Assembly (NCBI GenBank): GCA_023413895.1
Contig: JAEZOU010000003.1
Span: 1 to 64,000 of the forward strand
DNA from: Bacteroidota bacterium
GTDB lineage: Bacteria; Bacteroidota; Bacteroidia; Bacteroidales; WCHB1-69
Reading direction: 5' to 3'
Length of the DNA: 64,000 nucleotides
The translations under genes were made by a program, and so were the position numbers. This document shows positions 7,281-15,041 of this stretch, one piece after another; within the stretch, counting starts at the first letter, position 1, and every line of letters starts with the position of its first letter. A model generated the notes under the pieces. The model worked only from the letters and a program-made list of their open reading frames with translations. It had not been told where the DNA came from and searched no databases.

Positions 7281-9449
7281 CTAACGAAGATCCATCTCTT
7301 TTAAAAGATAACCTGCACCAGCATATTTGTCAATAATAAACAATACATAACGAACGTCAACATTAATACAACGTTGTAATTCGGTATTGAACACAATGTC
7401 GCTACTCAACGCTTCCCAATTACCATCGAATGCCAAGCCGATAAGTTCTCCATTGGCATTGATAACAGGGCTACCAGAGTTACCACCAGTGATATCATTG
7501 TTACTCAAGAAACAAACTGGAAGAACACCATTTTCAGCATAAGGACCGAAATCTTTGGTTTCGATTAGGGTTTTCAATTTTGCTGGCACATCAAATTCTG
7601 GATCATTAGGAATCTCTTTTTCAAGAATACCTTGTGCAGTTGTATAGTGTAAATAGTGAACACCATCAATTGGGTAGTAATCCAAAACCTGTCCATAAGT
7701 TACACGCATTGTGGAGTTTGCATCTGGATACATAGGTTTATTTTGTTCCATTTCACGAATAGCCGCCAAATAACTTCTACGAGGAAGGTTGATTTTTGCT
7801 GACGCATCACGATAGGTAGATTGAGCCATAAAGAGCGCTTGAATAAGAGAGCTATTATATTTTACAAGAGGATCTTCATCATACATCTTTTTGGTATAAG
7901 ACTTGCTGAGGAATTTCTCTAATCTCTCGCGAGAAGTGAAAATAGATTTTTCCATTACATCAGCTGCAAAAGCTTCTGCCCAGCGTGTACCAGCCTTCTT
8001 ATAAGTTTCTTTGGCATATTTAACGATAGAAGGTTGATTTTCTTCAGGAACATTATTCCAGATTTGGAGAGTGGCTACCAATACTTTTCCTTCTGTTGGT
8101 AGATCCACAAGGTTTCCATAAAGTGCATCATATTCTTGCATAATACGCTGAACATCTTCTGCTGTAAGAGTAACTTTTTTCTCATCTACACCTGGAAGAG
8201 GAATTCTGAATGAATATGGAAGCATTACTGTTTTTGAAGACATAAGTACTACATTTGCGTACCAGAAGGTTTTCATTTCATTTGCGTTAACACCTTCGCA
8301 AATAGATTTAATTTTAGGAAGTGCATCGCCATATTTCTCTTTGCGACTTTCATCAGCATTAATCCAATTGGTAAGAATCTCCTCTTGTTTCTCTTTTTTC
8401 TCTTTCACGCGAAGTGCAATCAAGCTATTAGTCTCACCTTGTTTATTTTTCCAAGTATTTGCCCAACCTGCAAAATCATCGGCATAGAGAAGTCGAACGC
8501 GGTCACTTTTATTCATCTCCTCACGATATACAGGAATAATTTGGTCGAAAGGTTCAACTAAAGAAGGATTGTCAATATTAATAGTTTTAGCCACTTCGTA
8601 AGAGGTCATAAAACGTTCTGTTGTTCCAGGATAACCCCAAACCATTGAGAAATCTCCCATTTTTACACCTTTTGTACTGATAGGCAAGTAATGTTTAGGT
8701 TTCAAAGGAATATTTTCTGGAGAATATTCTGCTGGAGAACCATCAGGAGCTGTATAGATTCTGAAGATGGTGAAGTCACCAGTATGACGAGGCCACATCC
8801 AATTATCTGTATCGCCACCAAATTTACCTACTGCACTCGGAGGGGCACCTACCAAACGAATATCTTTATATGTTGTATAAACAAACATATAATATTCATT
8901 TCCTTCGTAGAAAGGTTTAATAACCACATTGTAGCGTCCATCTTTACTATGTTCCTCTTTCAATTTATTAATTGCCTTTGTTACGTGGTCTCTTCTTTGG
9001 GATTCTTTCATATCAGCAGTTACCTCTGCCAAAACAGTGGCGGTAACATCTTGCATATATTCAAGCATATTCACGTGAAAACCTTCGTTAGGAAGTTCCT
9101 CTTCACGACTCATTGCCCAGAAACCATTTTTTAAATAATCGTGTTCTGTGGTAGAGTGGTCAACAATAAACGAGTAACCACAGTGATGATTGGTAAACAT
9201 CAAACCATCGCGAGAAACAATCTCACCCGTACAGAAACCATCGCCTAACTGAACAATAGCATCTTTCAATGATGAGTTATTAATATCATACAACTGTTCT
9301 GCTGTTAATTTTAAACCCAGACGTTGCATTTCTGAATAGTTGTACCCTTTAATAAACATAGGTAACCACATTCCCTCATCAGGTGGATTGATGGCAAAGG
9401 AGGGAGACAACACAAAGGCCATCATCATTGCTAGTAAAAATTTTTTCAT
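7281..9449 (-). CDS. S46 family dipeptidyl peptidase, DPP7-type
   Basis: A 722-residue exported serine peptidase with a chymotrypsin-like double barrel plus helical domain, removing dipeptides from peptide N-termini in the periplasm. The signal peptide is residues 1-19. Catalytic His lies in N-H-H-C-G-Y (87-92), Asp in H-T-G-D-F (about 225), and Ser is the first Ser of G-N-S-G-S-P (658). Eighteen residues after that Ser, F-D-G has Gly676, the position that is Gly in DPP7 (hydrophobic P1) and Arg in DPP11 (acidic P1), so DPP7-like specificity is inferred. It supports an amino-acid-fermenting lifestyle. No TAnnTTTG box was seen directly upstream. Confidence 0.93.
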   Translation of the reverse strand: MKKFLLAMMMAFVLSPSFAINPPDEGMWLPMFIKGYNYSEMQRLGLKLTAEQLYDINNSSLKDAIVQLGDGFCTGEIVSRDGLMFTNHHCGYSFIVDHSTTEHDYLKNGFWAMSREEELPNEGFHVNMLEYMQDVTATVLAEVTADMKESQRRDHVTKAINKLKEEHSKDGRYNVVIKPFYEGNEYYMFVYTTYKDIRLVGAPPSAVGKFGGDTDNWMWPRHTGDFTIFRIYTAPDGSPAEYSPENIPLKPKHYLPISTKGVKMGDFSMVWGYPGTTERFMTSYEVAKTINIDNPSLVEPFDQIIPVYREEMNKSDRVRLLYADDFAGWANTWKNKQGETNSLIALRVKEKKEKQEEILTNWINADESRKEKYGDALPKIKSICEGVNANEMKTFWYANVVLMSSKTVMLPYSFRIPLPGVDEKKVTLTAEDVQRIMQEYDALYGNLVDLPTEGKVLVATLQIWNNVPEENQPSIVKYAKETYKKAGTRWAEAFAADVMEKSIFTSRERLEKFLSKSYTKKMYDEDPLVKYNSSLIQALFMAQSTYRDASAKINLPRRSYLAAIREMEQNKPMYPDANSTMRVTYGQVLDYYPIDGVHYLHYTTAQGILEKEIPNDPEFDVPAKLKTLIETKDFGPYAENGVLPVCFLSNNDITGGNSGSPVINANGELIGLAFDGNWEALSSDIVFNTELQRCINVDVRYVLFIIDKYAGAGYLLKEMDLR

Positions 9450-9490
9450 AAATCGATTTATTAGTTAATATTATTTTTGATTTCAATCAT

Positions 9491-10360
9491 TTATGCTCCA
9501 CGTTTTTGGAATAGCTTTGTCAACGCCCGCACATAATCCTCTCCCGTGAAGAGTTGTACGGAGTCTATACCCGATTTTTTCAACTGCTCAGTTACTTGTT
9601 GCCGTTGGGCAATCCACCAACAGCGATAAGCCTGCCGCACCTTGTCGGAGTTTGTGTCAGTTAGAACAATCTTGCCTGTTTCTGGATCCTGCACAGAGAG
9701 CAATCCGATCGGTGGTAAAAACTCGTCTGCGCGGTCCTCAATTTGCAACGCAACCACATCATGCTTGTTGGCTGCAATTTTCAATGCCTGTTCAAAGTTA
9801 CAGTTCACAAAGTCTGAAAGCACAAAGGCGGTACATTTTTTCTTAATAATATTGGTTAAATAGCGAAGTGCCTCCGCCACATTGGTCTGTACTTGACGAG
9901 GTTTATAATCTACCAATTCTCTAATAATTCGTAAAATATGAGAACGACCTTTTTTCGGTGGGATAAATTTCTCTACCACATCGCTAAAGAAAATAACTCC
10001 TACCTTATCGTTATTAGTAATTGCAGAAAAGGAGAGCACAGCAGCTACCTCAGTAATTAACTCAGCCTTGACCTGACGATGCGTTCCGAATTGCGTAGAA
10101 CCACTCACGTCAACGAGCAACATAACAGAGAGTTCTCGTTCCTCTTCAAAAATCTTAACATAAGGGCGATGGAAACGCGCTGTTACGTTCCAATCGATAT
10201 TACGAACATCGTCACCATATTGATATTCACGCACTTCACTAAAAGTCATACCGCGCCCTTTGAAAGCGGCGTGATATTGACCTGAAAAAACCTGCTGCGA
10301 AAGTGCGCGAGTGCGAATCTCTATTTTCCGTACTTTTTTAATAAGTTCTGATGAATCCAT
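9491..10360 (-). CDS. DUF58 domain protein (MoxR partner)
   Basis: A 289-residue cytoplasmic protein of the DUF58 family. The N-terminal G-R-G-M-T-F-S-E-V-R-E-Y-Q-Y-G-D-D-V-R-N-I-D-W-N block (about 36-60) is the family signature, followed by a von Willebrand-like fold with the metal site D-V-S-G-S near residue 89. It starts 10 bases after the MoxR ATPase and should form an ATPase/VWA pair that remodels a target protein complex, as in the Bat aerotolerance operon. The batA-E genes that normally follow are absent here. Confidence 0.9.
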   Translation of the reverse strand: MDSSELIKKVRKIEIRTRALSQQVFSGQYHAAFKGRGMTFSEVREYQYGDDVRNIDWNVTARFHRPYVKIFEEERELSVMLLVDVSGSTQFGTHRQVKAELITEVAAVLSFSAITNNDKVGVIFFSDVVEKFIPPKKGRSHILRIIRELVDYKPRQVQTNVAEALRYLTNIIKKKCTAFVLSDFVNCNFEQALKIAANKHDVVALQIEDRADEFLPPIGLLSVQDPETGKIVLTDTNSDKVRQAYRCWWIAQRQQVTEQLKKSGIDSVQLFTGEDYVRALTKLFQKRGA

Positions 10361-10370
10361 ATCGTACTGA

Positions 10371-11366
10371 TTACGGAACTTCTACCGTATTTAAGATTTC
10401 ATTAATAATATCGAAAGTGGTAATATTCTCAGCTTCTGCTTCGTATGTTAATCCTATTCTATGACGCAAAACATCATGACAAATAGCACGAACATCTTCT
10501 GGAATCACATAACCACGACGCTTAATAAACGCATACGCTTGCGCTGCTAACGCCAAATTGATTGTTGCACGCGGTGATCCCCCATAACTAATCATATTGG
10601 CAAATTTTTCAAGTCTGTATTCCGATGGAAAACGAGTTGCAAATACAATATCAGCAATATATTGCTCTATTTTTGCATCAATATAAACCTCCTTCACTAC
10701 CTCACGAGCACGAATAATATCTTCAGGTTTTATTACTTGATGGGTTTGCGGATAATTCGCCTCCAAATGCTGACGTAAAATCTGTTTTTCCTCTTCAATT
10801 GTAGGATATTGTATCACCACTTTCAGCATAAAACGATCCACTTGCGCTTCTGGAAGTGGATATGTACCTTCTTGTTCTATAGGATTTTGCGTTGCCATTA
10901 CCAAAAAAGGCTCCTCCAACTTAAAAGTTTCATCACCAATCGTTATCTGACGCTCCTGCATAGCTTCCAACAACGCACTTTGTACTTTTGCTGGCGCACG
11001 GTTAATTTCATCTGCCAAAATAAAATTAGCGAAAAGAGGCCCTTTTTTTACGACAAACTCCTCCGTTTTCTGACTATAAATCAGCGTTCCTAAAAGGTCG
11101 GCTGGTAATAGGTCGGGAGTAAACTGCACACGACTAAATTTTGCATTTATCGTATTTGCCAACGATTTAATTGCCAACGTCTTTGCCAATCCAGGAACAC
11201 CTTCCAACAGAATATGGCCATTGGCCAAAAGGCCTATCAACAAGCGTTCGGTCATCATTTTTTGCCCTACAATAACCTTGCTCATTTCCATATTCACAAT
11301 ATCTACAAATGAACTTTCTTGTTGAATTCTTTCATTCAATTCTCTAATATCAACTGTTTTATTCAT
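10371..11366 (-). CDS. MoxR family AAA+ ATPase
   Basis: A 331-residue AAA+ ATPase. Walker A is G-V-P-G-L-A-K-T (about residues 56-63) and Walker B with the following sensor region is L-A-D-E-I-N-R-A-P-A-K-V-Q-S-A-L-L-E-A-M-Q-E. M-A-T-Q-N-P-I-E-Q-E-G-T-Y-P-L-P-E-A-Q and D-R-F-M are typical of MoxR. Such ATPases act as chaperones with VWA proteins, here the DUF58 gene 10 bases downstream. It is the first gene of the pair and has its own promoter boxes upstream. Confidence 0.93.
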   Translation of the reverse strand: MNKTVDIRELNERIQQESSFVDIVNMEMSKVIVGQKMMTERLLIGLLANGHILLEGVPGLAKTLAIKSLANTINAKFSRVQFTPDLLPADLLGTLIYSQKTEEFVVKKGPLFANFILADEINRAPAKVQSALLEAMQERQITIGDETFKLEEPFLVMATQNPIEQEGTYPLPEAQVDRFMLKVVIQYPTIEEEKQILRQHLEANYPQTHQVIKPEDIIRAREVVKEVYIDAKIEQYIADIVFATRFPSEYRLEKFANMISYGGSPRATINLALAAQAYAFIKRRGYVIPEDVRAICHDVLRHRIGLTYEAEAENITTFDIINEILNTVEVP

Positions 11367-11442
11367 ATAAAAAGTTTTGTTCTTATTTATAGTTGCTTAT
11401 TTTTAAGCGAGGAAATAACGATATTCTCTCAAAATTATTGCA

Positions 11443-11450
11443 CAAAAATA
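11443..11450 (-). promoter_or_regulatory. -7 box upstream of moxR
   Basis: The minus strand reads TATTTTTG. A second match, TAATTTTG, lies at 11430-11437. Either would give a leader of about 60-75 bases for the MoxR gene. Confidence 0.55.
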
Positions 11451-11490
11451 GAAAATTTACAGCACAAGTCATTTTTTATAATTTTGATTT

Positions 11491-11623
11491 GGGCGTGCCG
11501 GCTTTTCCACGCACAAACCACGCACGCCGTCGAGCTTTCCGCTCAAATTTCGCGCCTCCTTCTCTCGCTACAATTCTACCTAAAACAAAATCCGGCGCTC
11601 ATAACCGCTTCAATCTCTCACGC
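11491..11623 (-). ncRNA. Structured repeat / candidate RNA element, copy 2
   Basis: Minus-strand homologue of the element at 367-508. The closing stem is GCGTG/CACGC (11619-11623 with 11493-11497, minus reading), the second helix GCGCC/GGCGC (11594-11598 with 11552-11556), the third CGGC/GCCG (11526-11529 with 11499-11502). Blocks AGCGGTTATGAGCG, GCGAAATTTGAGCGG and CCGGCACGCCCAAAT are shared with copy 1, while the loops differ in sequence and length. It sits between the divergent moxR and oppC promoters. GC content is much higher than the flanks. Confidence 0.6.
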
Positions 11624-11710
11624 AGCGTACTGCCCCCACCTTTCGGAAATATTCACAGATACAAGTGCGTAAATTTTATCGTAAAATTTCAAAGGAATCG
11701 CATTTTTTAC

Positions 11711-11718
11711 TACCTTTG
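11711..11718 (+). promoter_or_regulatory. -7 box of the oppC-like gene
   Basis: TACCTTTG matches TAnnTTTG and lies 18 bases before the ATG, giving a leader of only about a dozen bases. Confidence 0.65.
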
Positions 11719-11736
11719 CACTTTCAAAAATAATAT

Positions 11737-12834
11737 ATGTTTAAGAAACAAAAAACAGAAGACCGGGCAGTCTCCATCTCAGCACTTACTTGGAAAAGAT
11801 TCAAACGAGAAAAAGCGGGAATGGTCTCTTTAGGGTTCATTCTCATCATCATATTCATCTCAATATTGGGCTACTTAATCACTCCCGATGCAACTCCCTA
11901 CTGCAACGACCAGCATTTGGAAATTTCGCTTCGCAAACCTGGATTCAAAGTACAGATGCTCAACGTAAAAGATAATCGTGAAGTGGAAAAAGTGAGTGTT
12001 TTACACAAAATGCTTTTCGGACAACCTGCGCTTTACACCACTATTCCTATCAGTAATTACACACAACGCAATGACACAATTTTTGCACAACCTTTTGAAC
12101 AAGAAAATATTACCATTCAATATACATTATCAGAATTAGCTCCTAAAATTCCCATAGAAACACGAACCTATCGTTTGGGCACCGACCGCTACGGTCGCGA
12201 TGTACTCAGTCAACTTCTAATGGGGTCCCGAATCAGTTTGGCTGTGGGCTTTATCTCCGTTTCTATCGCATTAGTTATTGGTATCTTCTTAGGCGCCATC
12301 GCAGGCTACTACCGCGGACGAGTAGATAATATCATCATGTGGTTCATCAATGTTATCTGGTCCATACCTACCCTACTACTAGTTATCGCCATCAGTTTTG
12401 CATTAGGAAAGGGATTTTGGCAGATTTTTATCGCTATTGGCCTAACGATGTGGGTCGATGTAGCGCGGGTAGTGCGCGGACAAGTAATCAGTCTCAAGGA
12501 ACAAGAGTTTGTTGAGGCAGGCAAAGCATTAGGATTTTCTGGTTTACACATCATCATTCGCCATATTCTACCTAATGTTTTAGGCACGGTTATCGTGTTG
12601 GCAGCTTCTAACTTCTCCTCTGCCATACTGATGGAAGCGGGACTCAGTTTTTTGGGCATTGGGGTACAACCCCCTACTCCCTCGTGGGGCATGATGATGA
12701 AGGAAAACTACGCATATATCGTCTTAGACCAAGCTTACCTTGCCATTGCGCCAGGTATTGCCATTATGCTTTTAGTATTAGCATTTATGCTAATAGGCAG
12801 CGCATTACGAAATGCAATGGATATCAAAAACTAA
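11737..12834 (+). CDS. ABC transporter permease, OppC/DppC-like
   Basis: A 365-residue inner-membrane permease of the peptide/nickel importer class. After one N-terminal helix (about 31-49) comes a long extracytoplasmic segment (50-145), then L-G-T-D-R-Y-G-R-D-V-L (147-157) and five more helices. The EAA loop that contacts the ATPase is present as E-A-G-K-A-L-G-F-S...R-H-I-L-P-N. The protein is about 60 residues longer than usual OppC because of the first periplasmic loop. It is an orphan: no OppB, ATPase or binding protein lies nearby. Its last 4 bases overlap the convergent methyltransferase gene. Confidence 0.88.
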   Translation: MFKKQKTEDRAVSISALTWKRFKREKAGMVSLGFILIIIFISILGYLITPDATPYCNDQHLEISLRKPGFKVQMLNVKDNREVEKVSVLHKMLFGQPALYTTIPISNYTQRNDTIFAQPFEQENITIQYTLSELAPKIPIETRTYRLGTDRYGRDVLSQLLMGSRISLAVGFISVSIALVIGIFLGAIAGYYRGRVDNIIMWFINVIWSIPTLLLVIAISFALGKGFWQIFIAIGLTMWVDVARVVRGQVISLKEQEFVEAGKALGFSGLHIIIRHILPNVLGTVIVLAASNFSSAILMEAGLSFLGIGVQPPTPSWGMMMKENYAYIVLDQAYLAIAPGIAIMLLVLAFMLIGSALRNAMDIKN

Positions 12835-13967
12835 CTCCGACGACCTTTATACAATTCGTATCCCAAAAGTTTACATTCCAACGGACCATTAAAAACCGTT
12901 TTTTTCTTATATGCAGCCAATCCCACATTTTTCAGTGCCTCGATATCCGAACTGATAATAAAGGCTTTACAATCGTGAAAATGGTTTTTCAGACAATCGC
13001 CAACCTCTTTATACATTGCACAAATATCCTCCACTTCAAGGCGTTCTCCATACGGAGGATTAATCATCACCATTGCAGGTAGCTTTTTAGGGCGTACATT
13101 TCTAAAATCAGACTTACTAAGTTCAATAAAATCACCTAGACGCGCTTTTTCTGCATTTACGCGAGCCATTCCCAAAAATCGTGCGTCAATATCTGACCCA
13201 TAGAAATTTACTGGCACATCATCTTTTATTTCCGCTTCGTTCAACACTTTACGCCACAAATCTCTATCAAAATTACGCCAATGGAAGAAACCATAATCAG
13301 GACGATAAAATCCTGCAGGAATATTCAACGCAATCATCGCAGCTTCTATAAGCAGCGTTCCGGAACCACACATAAAGTCAATAAAATCACACTCACCATG
13401 CCAGCCACTCATCATAATCATTGCAGAGGCTGTCACCTCATTTATCGGCGCTGGATGCGTTGAGCGCTTATAACCACGCTTATGCAACGACTCTCCTGAA
13501 CTATCTAAATACACTTCTGCTGTATCTTTATATATGTACAAATGAAACTGAACATCTGGGTTTACCTTATCCACAGAAGGTCTTTCTGAATAGATCTCCC
13601 TAAAATGGTCACAAATTGCATCTTTTGCCAACATCGAAGCAAAAAGAGGCGTTTTGAATATCGTATCCGTTAAATTAGCACTTATCGATAACGTACCATC
13701 ATAAGCCAAAAATTTTTCTGCAGGTAACTTATAAATCGCTTCATAAAATTGATTGTTATTTTGGAAAGTAAATTCTGATATTTTCCACAAAATTCTTAAC
13801 GCCGTTCTACAAAAATAGTTAGCACGATAAAGTGTTTGAATCGTTCCTTCAAAAGAAACCGCACGATTTAATTCCTTACAATGGGTTGCACCCAAGGCTT
13901 CCAATTCCCTCACTAATAGGTATTCAAAACCAGGAAAAGTCTTGGCAATAAATGTTTCGTATCTCAT
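12831..13967 (-). CDS. THUMP-domain class I RNA methyltransferase, RlmL/YcbY-like
   Basis: About 378 residues. The N-terminal half carries a ferredoxin-like and THUMP RNA-binding region; the C-terminal half is a SAM-dependent Rossmann fold with D-F-M-C-G-S-G-T-L-L-I-E-A-A (SAM site) and the catalytic N-P-P-Y-G, as in enzymes that make N2-methylguanosine in 23S rRNA or tRNA. The frame is open to 14042, but a TATTTTTG promoter box lies at 14013-14020 inside that extension, so the Met at 13967 (M-R-Y-E-T-F-I-A-K-T-F-P-G-F-E) is chosen. Exact rRNA target is inferred only from family. Confidence 0.9.
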   Translation of the reverse strand: MRYETFIAKTFPGFEYLLVRELEALGATHCKELNRAVSFEGTIQTLYRANYFCRTALRILWKISEFTFQNNNQFYEAIYKLPAEKFLAYDGTLSISANLTDTIFKTPLFASMLAKDAICDHFREIYSERPSVDKVNPDVQFHLYIYKDTAEVYLDSSGESLHKRGYKRSTHPAPINEVTASAMIMMSGWHGECDFIDFMCGSGTLLIEAAMIALNIPAGFYRPDYGFFHWRNFDRDLWRKVLNEAEIKDDVPVNFYGSDIDARFLGMARVNAEKARLGDFIELSKSDFRNVRPKKLPAMVMINPPYGERLEVEDICAMYKEVGDCLKNHFHDCKAFIISSDIEALKNVGLAAYKKKTVFNGPLECKLLGYELYKGRRS

Positions 13968-14012
13968 TTTTAAATTGTAAATTCTATAAATTTTTCTTAC
14001 AAAAATTTCTTG

Positions 14013-14020
14013 CAAAAATA
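14013..14020 (-). promoter_or_regulatory. -7 box of the RNA methyltransferase gene
   Basis: Minus strand TATTTTTG, 46 bases before the chosen ATG at 13967. It decides against the longer upstream start. Confidence 0.65.
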
Positions 14021-14153
14021 CGACTTTTCCTTTTATCACCATTACTATAATTCAAAAATAATTTGGGAACACTATTGAAAATGAACAAGTTTTATTTTTA
14101 TTTGTTAAGAAAAATATTTTTTCACAATTTATAGTTTGAATAAACATTTTTAG

Positions 14154-14161
14154 TAAATTTG
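14154..14161 (+). promoter_or_regulatory. -7 box of the response regulator gene
   Basis: TAAATTTG matches TAnnTTTG, with TTTG at 14135-14138 as a possible -33 element. The leader to the ATG at 14217 would be about 50 bases. Confidence 0.55.
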
Positions 14162-14216
14162 CACATCGATTTCAACAATAGCATTTAAGATTTATTCTTA
14201 ACAAAAAACTAAAGCA

Positions 14217-14993
14217 ATGAAAGAAACAAAAGGGACAATAATGTTGGTTGAACACAGCCAAAACTTGCGCGCAGTTTTAAAAGATTATTTTGAAATGTTA
14301 GAATATGAAGTAATTGACTTTTCTAATAGCGAAACTGCCATCAAAGCATTTAATCAAGGAATTTACGATATTTGTTTATTAGACATTATCGCTGAAGACA
14401 AATTTGGATTTGAAGTTATTCAAGACATCCGTAAAATTGATTCCAATATTCCAGTTATCTTCCTAACCTCTTATGATGCAAAAGAGGATAGAATTAAAGG
14501 TTTCAAATTGGGTTGCGATGATTATGTTACTAAACCCTTCAGCACAGAAGAGTTAGCATTGAGAATTGAAGCTATTTTGCGCCGAACAAAGCACAATCAA
14601 CCTATTGTTAAAAATCTTTACGAAGAAAAAATCTACAAATTTGGTAACTTCGTATTGAATTTCAGTGCTATGGAACTTGTTCACCCAACAAAAACTCGCA
14701 ATCTTACTCGCAAAGAAGCTGAACTTCTTAAACTTTTATGCGAACACAAAAATAAACTTCTTCCTCGCGAAATAATTTTGAAAGAAATTTGGGGTGATGA
14801 AGATTTCTCTGTTGGTAGAAGTATGGATGTATTCCTAACAAAACTTCGCTCATACATCAATCTTGAACCCGTTGATCCTAAATATCTCAATCCAGAAGGT
14901 GGACGAAGACACAAATACATTGAAGGTTATGAACCTGCGGTACAAATTGTCAATGTACACGGCACCGGTTTTATGCTGAAAGTTAGAGAATAA
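14217..14993 (+). CDS. OmpR-family response regulator, RprY-like
   Basis: A 258-residue two-domain regulator resembling Bacteroides RprY. Receiver domain 1-120: phospho-acceptor Asp56 in L-L-D, Thr84 in L-T-S, Lys106 in T-K-P-F. The second acidic residue of the metal pocket is replaced: the usual D/E-D pair reads Glu12-His13. The usual M-P-x-x-D-G after the Asp is also lost. Winged-helix DNA-binding domain about 130-255, with a roughly 25-residue insertion before the final hairpin (Glu-Pro-Val-Asp-Pro onward). No histidine kinase is next to it. A strong terminator follows directly. Confidence 0.88.
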   Translation: MKETKGTIMLVEHSQNLRAVLKDYFEMLEYEVIDFSNSETAIKAFNQGIYDICLLDIIAEDKFGFEVIQDIRKIDSNIPVIFLTSYDAKEDRIKGFKLGCDDYVTKPFSTEELALRIEAILRRTKHNQPIVKNLYEEKIYKFGNFVLNFSAMELVHPTKTRNLTRKEAELLKLLCEHKNKLLPREIILKEIWGDEDFSVGRSMDVFLTKLRSYINLEPVDPKYLNPEGGRRHKYIEGYEPAVQIVNVHGTGFMLKVRE

Positions 14994-15002
14994 CAAATAC
15001 AA

Positions 15003-15028
15003 AGCCTTGCAACCGCAAGGCTTTTTTT
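15003..15028 (+). terminator. Rho-independent terminator of the response regulator gene
   Basis: AGCCTTGC 15003-15010, loop AACC, GCAAGGCT 15015-15022, then a T run to 15028. Perfect 8-bp stem. Confidence 0.9.
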
Positions 15029-15041
15029 AGCACTATAAAAA

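Noticed and set aside
11319..11833. Plus-strand frames of 117 and 146 codons between moxR and oppC
   Set aside because: They cross the minus-strand element and the oppC promoter, and overlap oppC in another frame.
13968..14042. N-terminal extension of the RNA methyltransferase
   Set aside because: A perfect promoter box lies inside it, and the family N-terminus begins at the internal Met.
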